Below, one piece after another: positions 6,222 to 11,207 of a stretch of DNA of 11,207 nt (positions are counted from its first letter, which is position 1; the number at the start of each line of letters is the position of its first letter). Both the position numbers and the translations under genes were made by a program. The notes beneath the pieces are model-generated. The model was not told the DNA's origin. It did no database searches and worked only from the letters and a program-made list of their open reading frames with translations. Location of the stretch: NCBI GenBank assembly GCA_030039915.1, contig JASHUP010000085.1:1-11207 (forward strand). The letters are read 5' to 3'. The DNA comes from Thermoplasmata archaeon (GTDB lineage: Archaea; Thermoplasmatota; Thermoplasmata; UBA184).

Positions 6222-6833
6222 TCACTCCCGCATGAACTGGAGAAACGCGTCGAGGGTTCGCGGCTGCAGGGTGTAATTCTCCTCGCGTTCCCGGCCGATC
6301 GTCGACGTCGGGGTGGTGCCGTAGTCGTGACCGGGAAGCACCACGAGGGCGTCGTCCAGCGTGAGCAGCCGATGATGCAGGCTGTCGTACAACTCGGCGG
6401 GGTCTCCTCCGGGGAGGTCCGTCCGACCGCACTCGCCGACGAAGAGCGTGTCGCCGGTCGCGACGTTGCCCTCGAACACGTAGAGGACGCTGTCCTTGGT
6501 GTGTCCCGGTGTGTGGACGACGTGGAACCGGAGCGGCCCCGCGTGGATCGCGTCGCCGTTCGAGACCGAGACGTCCTGCCCGATCGGGGCGACCTTGTGC
6601 GCGACCACCTTCGCACCCGTGCGGTCCTTGACCTCCTGATTGCCGGCGATGTGGTCCGGATGACTGTGCGTGTTGAGGATGTAGCGGACCTTGACCCCCC
6701 GCTCGTCGATGGCGGCGAGCACGGGGTCGATTCCGAAGGACGGGTCGATGACGACGCCTTCGCCCCCGGCCTTTTCCGCGACGAGGTACGTGAAGTTCAG
6801 GTAGGGCCCGATGCGAAACTGGTCGAGCAACAC
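6222..6833 (-). CDS. Metallo-beta-lactamase-fold protein, persulfide dioxygenase/glyoxalase II-like
   Basis: The 203 residues form a complete metallo-beta-lactamase domain. The metal-binding signature is intact: H56-x-H58-x-D60-H61 in 'THSHPDH', H111 in 'HTPGHT', D128 in 'TGDTLF' and H169 in 'LPGHDYG'. 'VGECGRTDLPGGDP' (132-145) followed by 'REREENYTL' (181-189) resembles ETHE1-type persulfide dioxygenases and their relatives, where the segment reads G-C-G-R-T-D-F. Those enzymes use one iron to oxidise glutathione or CoA persulfide to sulfite. A glyoxalase II-like thioesterase is the main alternative. There is no signal peptide or fused rhodanese domain. The GTG at 6833 is chosen because 'LLDQFRIGPYLNFTYLV' is the usual family start; TTG at 6830 is also possible. 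An AAATA box about 24 nt upstream fits leaderless transcription. The cgi121-like gene follows after 9 nt, with no obvious functional link. Confidence 0.88.
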   Translation of the reverse strand: MLLDQFRIGPYLNFTYLVAEKAGGEGVVIDPSFGIDPVLAAIDERGVKVRYILNTHSHPDHIAGNQEVKDRTGAKVVAHKVAPIGQDVSVSNGDAIHAGPLRFHVVHTPGHTKDSVLYVFEGNVATGDTLFVGECGRTDLPGGDPAELYDSLHHRLLTLDDALVVLPGHDYGTTPTSTIGREREENYTLQPRTLDAFLQFMRE

Positions 6834-6853
6834 GCCCCGGCGAGCGGGGTCGC

Positions 6854-6861
6854 GTATTTGA
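6854..6861 (-). promoter_or_regulatory. Possible TATA box for the metallo-beta-lactamase/cgi121 operon
   Basis: The minus strand reads TCAAATAC, the only A/T-rich stretch in the 43-nt gap after the upstream gene. It is centred about 24 nt before the GTG at 6833. The match is weaker than the other TATA boxes here and the spacing is slightly short. Confidence 0.4.
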
Positions 6862-6876
6862 CGGCGAGGGAAACCC

Positions 6877-7791
6877 TCAGCTGCTGGCCGACTCGTTGCC
6901 CGCCGTTCGTCGGCCGGTCACCGCGTCGAGGACCACCCGCCCCTGGGAGCCCTCGGCGTACCAGTGGGGTACGTACAGGAGAACAAACGGGCCGAGGCGG
7001 ATATCGTCGGCGGTGGGCGGGACCCGACGCGTTTCGATGACGAGCGCTCCCTGGTGTTGTTCGGTGTGGTCCACGTGGACCGTGTGATACCGGCGGATCG
7101 CGTCGAGCGCGAGCGGCGCCACTTGACCCTCGTCGAGCTGGGGGGAGAGGCGTTGATGCGGTTCCTCGATGCTCGCGGTCAGCTCGCGGTCGCCGTCCTC
7201 CCAGATTTCGGCCCGTCGCGAGACGGCGTTCACCGCCACCAGGCTCCGCACGACCGGTCCATGGCCTCCGCTCGGCGCCGCCGGGCGCACGCGGTAGGCG
7301 GCGACGAAGAACGGGACCAATCGAAGGGTGTAACGCGGTCCGTCGACCCCAGCGAGACTCTCGGCCTCGGACCGGTCGATCCGTGGTCGTACGGTCCGCT
7401 CGCTCTCGGGGGCGATCGCGAACGGTGCTTCGAGGGGTCCGCTCGTGTCCGCGTCCACGGGCGAGAGCTCGACCTCGGGGGCGGGCAGGAGCAGGAGCTC
7501 GCCGAGCCCGGGCCCCAAGGTCGAAGGGTCGAGGATCTCGATCCCTCGTTCCGCCGCGAATTCCCTCGCATGGGCCCCCGGGTCGTCGTCGTAAACGATG
7601 GTCTTTCGAATGCTGTCGGACGGAAAGAGACTCTCGACCTCCGACGGCGACCGGGCAGCGGAGAGGACCACGACGGCGCGGTGGTCGCGCGGTCGGACCC
7701 CGACCAGGCACTCGCCACGAACCTCGACGTGGTATCCCGCCGCCTCGAGCAGTTTCCCGAGTGCCGAGTTCGAGGAGTTGGACCGGGGCAT
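6877..7791 (-). CDS. Uncharacterised two-part protein, possibly with a degenerate nuclease-like N-domain
   Basis: I do not recognise this gene. With the ATG at 7791 it encodes 304 residues. That start is preferred over the GTG at 7809 because a TATA box lies 27 nt before it, giving a leaderless mRNA. Residues about 5-95 look like a small alpha/beta domain ('LLEAAGYHVEVRGECLVGV', 'RAVVVLSAA', 'RKTIVYDDD', 'AREFAAERGIEILD'). This order recalls Mrr-like restriction-endonuclease folds but lacks the D...E-X-K residues. An acidic, proline-rich linker (about 100-150) leads to a C-terminal region with 'YTLRLVPFFVAAYRV' and later 'LGPFVLLYVPHWYAEG' and 'GRVVLDAVTGRR'. These two similar hydrophobic strand motifs may be a repeated domain. 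There are no clear transmembrane helices or cysteine clusters. It is divergent from the DUF72 gene. The fold suggestion is weak inference; the gene itself is well supported by its promoter and consistent coding pattern. Confidence 0.75.
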   Translation of the reverse strand: MPRSNSSNSALGKLLEAAGYHVEVRGECLVGVRPRDHRAVVVLSAARSPSEVESLFPSDSIRKTIVYDDDPGAHAREFAAERGIEILDPSTLGPGLGELLLLPAPEVELSPVDADTSGPLEAPFAIAPESERTVRPRIDRSEAESLAGVDGPRYTLRLVPFFVAAYRVRPAAPSGGHGPVVRSLVAVNAVSRRAEIWEDGDRELTASIEEPHQRLSPQLDEGQVAPLALDAIRRYHTVHVDHTEQHQGALVIETRRVPPTADDIRLGPFVLLYVPHWYAEGSQGRVVLDAVTGRRTAGNESASS

Positions 7792-7814
7792 CGACCGGTC
7801 GACGCGCACCGGGG

Positions 7815-7822
7815 ATTATGTC
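7815..7822 (-). promoter_or_regulatory. TATA box for the 304-residue protein, in a divergent promoter region
   Basis: The minus strand reads ACATAATC, centred about 27 nt before the ATG at 7791, which predicts a leaderless transcript. Read on the plus strand the same bases are GATTATGT. If used in that direction they would start transcription near 7843, about 34 nt before the DUF72 ATG, where no other A/T-rich box is seen. Confidence 0.6.
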
Positions 7823-7876
7823 GCTTGTGTTGCTCCGGCGCGAATCCCGGAGCTCGAACTCTCCCAACCAGAGCTA

Positions 7877-8722
7877 ATGCTCCGGGCCGACCCTACGGGG
7901 TACGTGGGCCGGTACTGGATCGGGTGCTCGGGCTGGGCGTACGACGACTGGGTGGGACCGTTCTATCCTACCGGTACGCCCCCCGGCGATTTCCTGAGCT
8001 GCTACGCGCGAGTGTTCCGGACGGTCGAGGTGGATTCGAGCTTCTATCGGGCGCCGAGTCCCTTCCTCGTGCGGCGATGGGCCGAGCGGACGCCGGAGGG
8101 CTTTCGATTCGCGCTCAAGGTCCCCCGCGCGGTGACCCATGAACCGCCGCCGTCCGGGGCTCCGGATGTCCTCGCACCGTTCCTGACGAGCCTCGAGCCG
8201 CTTCGCTCGAGGGGAAAGCTCGGACCGGTCGTCCTCCAGTTCCCTCCGTCGTTTCGGGCCTCCTCAGGGACCCAACGGCTCGAGCGAGTGCTCGAGGCCA
8301 TCCCTCGGGAGTACGCCCTCGCGGTCGAGCTCCGCCACCGGTCGTGGTGGACCGAGGGGACGCGGGAGCTCCTCGCCGCACGCCGCGCGGCGCTCGTCTG
8401 GTCCGTGGTTCCCGAGACTCGACCCCCTCCGTGGGTGACCGCCGATTTTCTCTATGCCCGGTTCATTGGCGACCGGGCGCTCACGAAGTTCGACCGGATC
8501 CAGCGGGACCGGCGGAGCGACGTCGTCGCGATGAAGGCGCTCTTCGAGAACGAGGGCCGGCCCGTCGACTCGGTCTTCGCGTTCGCCAACAATCACTTCA
8601 TGGGATTCGGCCCGGGAACTGCGGCGGTGATCGCGGAGGCCCTGGGAGAGCCTCGGCCGGACCTCGGTGCGGCCGGGCGTCCCGCGGGCCAGAGCCGGCT
8701 CGAAGTCGGACCGGACGAATAG
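7877..8722 (+). CDS. DUF72 (YecE-like) TIM-barrel protein
   Basis: The 281 residues match the DUF72 family, a TIM-barrel group of unknown biochemical function found in bacteria and archaea, with a suggested nuclease or metal-dependent role that has not been settled. The family's conserved blocks appear in order: 'YWIGCSGWAYDDWVGPFYP' (13-31), 'YARVFRTVEVDSSFYR' (43-58), 'RWAERTPEGFRFALKVPRAVTH' split over 67-88, 'LGPVVLQFPPSF' (115-126), 'AVELRHRSWW' (149-158) and 'FAFANNHFMGFGP' (about 234-246). The last is the usual N-N-H-x-x-G near the C-terminus. The ATG at 7877 is chosen because the family begins just before the G-x-S-G-W motif. The open frame extends 93 codons upstream, but that part overlaps the divergent gene and its promoter and looks like shadow. 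The final 25 or so residues are an unconserved tail. Confidence 0.92.
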   Translation: MLRADPTGYVGRYWIGCSGWAYDDWVGPFYPTGTPPGDFLSCYARVFRTVEVDSSFYRAPSPFLVRRWAERTPEGFRFALKVPRAVTHEPPPSGAPDVLAPFLTSLEPLRSRGKLGPVVLQFPPSFRASSGTQRLERVLEAIPREYALAVELRHRSWWTEGTRELLAARRAALVWSVVPETRPPPWVTADFLYARFIGDRALTKFDRIQRDRRSDVVAMKALFENEGRPVDSVFAFANNHFMGFGPGTAAVIAEALGEPRPDLGAAGRPAGQSRLEVGPDE

Positions 8723-8757
8723 CCGTTCCCCGCCGGGGCGTCCGCTCTAAGGATAAC

Positions 8758-8765
8758 CTATTTAG
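8758..8765 (+). promoter_or_regulatory. TATA box of the VAT gene
   Basis: CTATTTAG in the 71-nt gap before the ATPase gene is centred about 32 nt upstream of the ATG at 8794, giving a predicted leader of roughly 5-8 nt. Another A/T-rich stretch, AAGGATAA (8749-8756), lies just upstream, where the TFB recognition element would be. Neither was tested. Confidence 0.65.
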
Positions 8766-8773
8766 GTCGCACC

Positions 8774-8787
8774 GGGGTCCAAACCCC
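8774..8787. promoter_or_regulatory. Inverted repeat between TATA box and start of the VAT gene
   Basis: GGGGT-CCAA-ACCCC is a perfect 5-bp inverted repeat lying between the TATA box and the ATG, across the predicted transcription start. A protein bound here would block initiation, so it may be an operator. With only 5 bp per arm in GC-rich DNA it may also be chance. Confidence 0.3.
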
Positions 8788-8793
8788 TCGTAG

Positions 8794-11019
8794 ATGGGAG
8801 AGGCCATCACCCTGCGGGTCGCCGAAGCGTTCCAGCAGGACATCGGGCTCGGGACGGCCCGGCTCGACGTGCAAACCCGCCAGCGGCTCAAGGTCGGGAT
8901 CGGCGATGTGGTCGAAGTCCGCGGCCGCAAACCGACCCCGGCGGTCGTGAGCCGGGCGCAACAGGAAGACGAAGGGAAGGGCCTGGTCCGGATCGAGGCC
9001 GTCGTTCGACGGAACGCCGGCGTCAGCATCGGAGACCGCGTCGGGGTCCAGCGGGTCGATTGTCCGAATGCGGACACGATCACGATCGCGCCGATCTACG
9101 CGGGCTCGGCGCGGATGGATCTCGGACCCGGTCTCGAAAGCTTCGTCGCGAAGGCGCTCGCTCGCCGACCGTTCATCCGCGGCGACGTGTTCGTGATCCC
9201 GGGGGTCTTCCTCATGGGAGGGTCGCTGCCGTTCATGGTGGTCTCGACCCAGCCGAAGGGGATCGTGCAGGTCGCTCCCTCGACGCTCATCACGATCAAG
9301 GAAGAGACCGTCAGCGAGACCGAGGTCGCGGCGCCCCGTGTCTCCTACGAGGACATCGGCGGGCTCAAGGAGAAGCTTGGGCGGGTGCGCGAGATGATCG
9401 AGCTCCCGCTGAAGCATCCCGAGCTGTTCGACCGGCTCGCGATCACGCCGCCGAAGGGGGTCTTGCTCTACGGACCGCCCGGCACGGGAAAGACGCTCAT
9501 CGCAAAGGCGGTCGCCAACGAGGCGGGGGCGCACTTCATCGGCATCCAGGGACCCGAGATCATCTCGAAGTACTACGGAGAGAGCGAGAAGGAGCTCCGG
9601 GAAAAGTTCGAAGAGGCAGAGAAGAACGCGCCCAGTGTCATCTTCATCGATGAGCTCGATTCGATCGCTCCTCGTCGCGACGAGGTGGTGGGAGAGGTCG
9701 AACGTCGGGTGGTCGCGCAGCTCCTGACGTTGATGGACGGGCTATCGGGCCGGGGGAACGTCATCGTCATCGCCGCCACCAACCGGGAGGAGGCGATCGA
9801 CCCCGCCCTCCGCCGCCCGGGGAGGTTCGACCGCGAGATCGAGATCGGCGTGCCGACGCAGGAAGGACGGCTCGAGATCCTCCAGATCCACACCCGAGGG
9901 ATGCCGATCGAGGGGAGTGAGAAGGACCGGGAGCGAATCCTCAAGGTCCTCTCGGCCCAGAGCCACGGCTTCGTCGGGGCCGACCTCTCGTCACTCGCCC
10001 GCGAGGCCGCGATGCGGGCGTTGCGGCGCTACCTTCCCGAGATCGATTTCGACCAGCCGATCCCGCTCTCGCTGCTCGAGCGGATGAAGGTCACGGAACA
10101 CGATTTCCGGGAGGCGTTGAAGCAGATCGAGCCGTCGAGCCTGCGGGACGTGGCGGTCGAGGTTCCGACGACCCATTGGGACGAGGTCGGCGGCGTCGAA
10201 CGGGTTCGCCGGATCCTGGAGGAGTCGGTCGAACTTCCGTTCAAGAATCCTCAGGTCTATCGGCACATCGGCATCGAGCCCCCTCGCGGGATCCTGCTCT
10301 ACGGCCCTCCCGGCGTCGGGAAAACGCTCCTCGCGAAAGCGGCGGCGACCGAGAGCCAGGCGAATTTCATCTCGGTGAAGGGCCCCGAGGTGATGAGCAA
10401 GTGGGTCGGCGAGAGCGAGAAGGCGATCCGGATGATCTTCAAGAAGGCCCGACAGGCTTCGCCGTCGATCGTCTTCATCGACGAGATCGACTCCATCGCT
10501 CCGCGCCGGGGTCTCCAGACCTCGAGCGGGGTGACCGAGCGGATCGTGAACCAGCTGCTCACCTCGATCGACGGGCTCGAGTCGCTCGAGCGCGTCCTCG
10601 TGATCGCGGCGACCAACCGACCGGACATCGTGGACGAGGCGCTCCTGCGCACGGGCCGCTTCGACCGGCTGCTCTACGTGGAGCCGCCGACGGTCGCGGG
10701 ACGGCTCGAGATCCTGAAGGTGCACACCCGGTCGATGCCGCTCGCGGACGATGTCGACCTGAACGCGCTCGCGACGCGGACCGAGGGGTACGTCGGCAGC
10801 GACCTCGCGGCGCTCTGTCGGGAGGCCGGTCTCACCGCGATCCGCGAGAGCTTGAAGGCCTCGAAGGTGACCCGGGCGCACTTTGAGACCGCGCTCAAGC
10901 AGGTGCGACCCTCCGTCGACCCGGAGAGTCTCAAGTTCTACGAGGAGTTCGAGCGCCACCTGCTTCGCGAGCGGGTCGCGCGTCGCCGCGAGGAGCCGGT
11001 CGAGGCCATCTACCGCTAG
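8794..11019 (+). CDS. vat: VAT/Cdc48-family AAA+ unfoldase (archaeal p97)
   Basis: This 741-residue protein is the archaeal homologue of p97/Cdc48. The hexamer unfolds proteins by ATP hydrolysis, in archaea partly for the 20S proteasome. The N-domain (about 1-185) has the double-psi barrel and Cdc48 domain 2 ('[15 protein letters not shown]'). D1 has Walker A 'GPPGTGKT' (227-234), pore loop K259-Y-Y-G, Walker B 'FIDELD' (284-289), sensor-1 N330 and arginines at 341 and 344. D2 has 'GPPGVGKT' (504-511), pore loop K536-W-V-G, Walker B 'FIDEID' (561-566) and N608. The D1 tyrosine pair and the Val in the D2 Walker A are as I recall them in Thermoplasma VAT. The last three residues, I739-Y-R, fit the HbYX motif that opens the 20S gate. 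The ATG at 8794 gives the full N-domain and a very short leader. Nothing is missing or broken. Confidence 0.98.
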   Translation: MGEAITLRVAEAFQQDIGLGTARLDVQTRQRLKVGIGDVVEVRGRKPTPAVVSRAQQEDEGKGLVRIEAVVRRNAGVSIGDRVGVQRVDCPNADTITIAPIYAGSARMDLGPGLESFVAKALARRPFIRGDVFVIPGVFLMGGSLPFMVVSTQPKGIVQVAPSTLITIKEETVSETEVAAPRVSYEDIGGLKEKLGRVREMIELPLKHPELFDRLAITPPKGVLLYGPPGTGKTLIAKAVANEAGAHFIGIQGPEIISKYYGESEKELREKFEEAEKNAPSVIFIDELDSIAPRRDEVVGEVERRVVAQLLTLMDGLSGRGNVIVIAATNREEAIDPALRRPGRFDREIEIGVPTQEGRLEILQIHTRGMPIEGSEKDRERILKVLSAQSHGFVGADLSSLAREAAMRALRRYLPEIDFDQPIPLSLLERMKVTEHDFREALKQIEPSSLRDVAVEVPTTHWDEVGGVERVRRILEESVELPFKNPQVYRHIGIEPPRGILLYGPPGVGKTLLAKAAATESQANFISVKGPEVMSKWVGESEKAIRMIFKKARQASPSIVFIDEIDSIAPRRGLQTSSGVTERIVNQLLTSIDGLESLERVLVIAATNRPDIVDEALLRTGRFDRLLYVEPPTVAGRLEILKVHTRSMPLADDVDLNALATRTEGYVGSDLAALCREAGLTAIRESLKASKVTRAHFETALKQVRPSVDPESLKFYEEFERHLLRERVARRREEPVEAIYR

Positions 11020-11020
11020 T

Positions 11021-11037
11021 CTGCGTCGTCGACGCAG
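11021..11037 (+). terminator. Possible 3'-end hairpin after the VAT gene
   Basis: CTGCGTC-GTC-GACGCAG, a perfect 7-bp inverted repeat, begins 2 nt after the stop codon (11017-11019). It could mark the mRNA 3' end or protect it. No T-run follows, and archaeal termination usually depends on T-runs rather than hairpins, so its role as a terminator is uncertain. Confidence 0.35.
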
Positions 11038-11061
11038 GGCGAGGCGGCTCGGTAAAGCAAG

Positions 11062-11070
11062 CTATAAGTA
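11062..11070 (+). promoter_or_regulatory. TATA box for the gene at the window end
   Basis: CTATAAGTA is a strong archaeal TATA box. With 25 nt or so to the start site, transcription would begin near 11091. That leaves a leader of about 34 nt before the GTG at 11125, longer than for the other genes here. Confidence 0.65.
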
Positions 11071-11092
11071 GCAGGGCCAAGTTCGGCGCGCC

Positions 11093-11108
11093 GCCTCCGA
11101 TAGGAGGC
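11093..11108 (+). promoter_or_regulatory. Hairpin at the predicted 5' end of the last mRNA
   Basis: GCCTCC-GATA-GGAGGC forms a perfect 6-bp stem with a 4-nt loop. It starts 2 nt after the predicted transcription start and holds a GGAGG Shine-Dalgarno-like sequence in its 3' arm. A second such sequence, GGGAG (11118-11122), lies just before the GTG, outside the stem. It may stabilise the transcript or tune translation. Confidence 0.4.
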
Positions 11109-11124
11109 CGCCAAAACGGGAGAT

Positions 11125-11207
11125 GTGAAACAGTTGGTTCGAGAGCAGTACCGCGCCGCCCTGTGGGTCCTGGTACTGGTCGCGCTGGTGACGAGTTCAC
11201 TGGCGGC
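11125..11207 (+). CDS. N-terminal start of a probable secreted or membrane protein (cut by window end)
   Basis: Only 27 codons are in the window, from GTG at 11125. The predicted start is charged ('KQLVREQYR') and is followed by an unbroken hydrophobic run ('AALWVLVLVALVTSSLA', residues about 11-27). This is the layout of a signal peptide or signal anchor. GGGAG lies 2 nt before the GTG, which is close for a Shine-Dalgarno sequence. The strong TATA box at 11062-11070 supports a separate gene here. The product cannot be identified from this piece. An ATG at 11123 meets a TGA at once and is not a start. Confidence 0.6.
   Translation, partial: MKQLVREQYRAALWVLVLVALVTSSLA

Noticed and set aside
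7598..7876. 93-codon upstream extension of the DUF72 protein
   Set aside because: It overlaps the divergent gene and its promoter, and the DUF72 family begins just after the ATG at 7877.
1..11207. CRISPR arrays, insertion sequences and prophage genes
   Set aside because: No regularly spaced direct repeats, transposase motifs, terminal inverted repeats or phage structural genes were seen.

Overview
The window is GC-rich archaeal chromosome, most likely from a high-GC Thermoplasmata-type euryarchaeon. This assignment is an inference from four things: a VAT-type Cdc48 ATPase whose D2 Walker A (GPPGVGKT) and pore loops (KYYG, KWVG) I recall from Thermoplasma VAT; a Cgi121-like KEOPS subunit; a tRNA interrupted by an intron with a perfect bulge-helix-bulge; and archaeal TATA boxes 25-33 nt before start codons, implying leaderless or nearly leaderless mRNAs. 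The mismatch-repair genes are of bacterial type, as in those archaea that acquired mutS/mutL by transfer.

Layout. Positions 1-264 (+) hold the C-terminus of a probable GT4-like glycosyltransferase. It converges on a minus-strand operon, 5199-261, in which mutS, mutL and a small PD-(D/E)XK-like nuclease gene are joined by two identical 4-nt GTGA stop/start overlaps. Upstream on the same strand lie tRNA-Ser(TGA) at 5253-5336 and tRNA-Gly(TCC) at 5506-5605. The tRNA-Gly carries a 29-nt intron in its T-loop (between nucleotides 59 and 60). Further upstream, still on the minus strand, are a Cgi121-like protein (5646-6212), an ETHE1/persulfide-dioxygenase-like metallo-beta-lactamase-fold protein (6222-6833) and an unrecognised 304-residue protein (6877-7791). 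Divergently on the plus strand are a DUF72 (YecE-like) protein (7877-8722), the VAT/Cdc48 ATPase (8794-11019), and the first 27 codons of a protein with an N-terminal hydrophobic segment (11125 to the window end).

How the genes work together. MutS recognises mismatches and MutL carries a complete set of endonuclease motifs. The third cistron adds a second putative nuclease that appears translationally tied to both, so the operon looks like a self-contained repair cassette with an uncharacterised partner. The Cgi121-like protein would act in t6A modification of tRNAs. VAT would unfold substrates for the 20S proteasome, and its C-terminal Ile-Tyr-Arg fits the HbYX docking motif.

The points most worth a second look are the mutS-mutL-nuclease cassette and the tRNA-Gly T-loop intron. 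No insertion sequence, CRISPR array or rRNA was seen. No gene-free stretch exceeds 300 nt; the longest, 5337-5505 between the two tRNAs, holds a probable tRNA promoter and a short hairpin.
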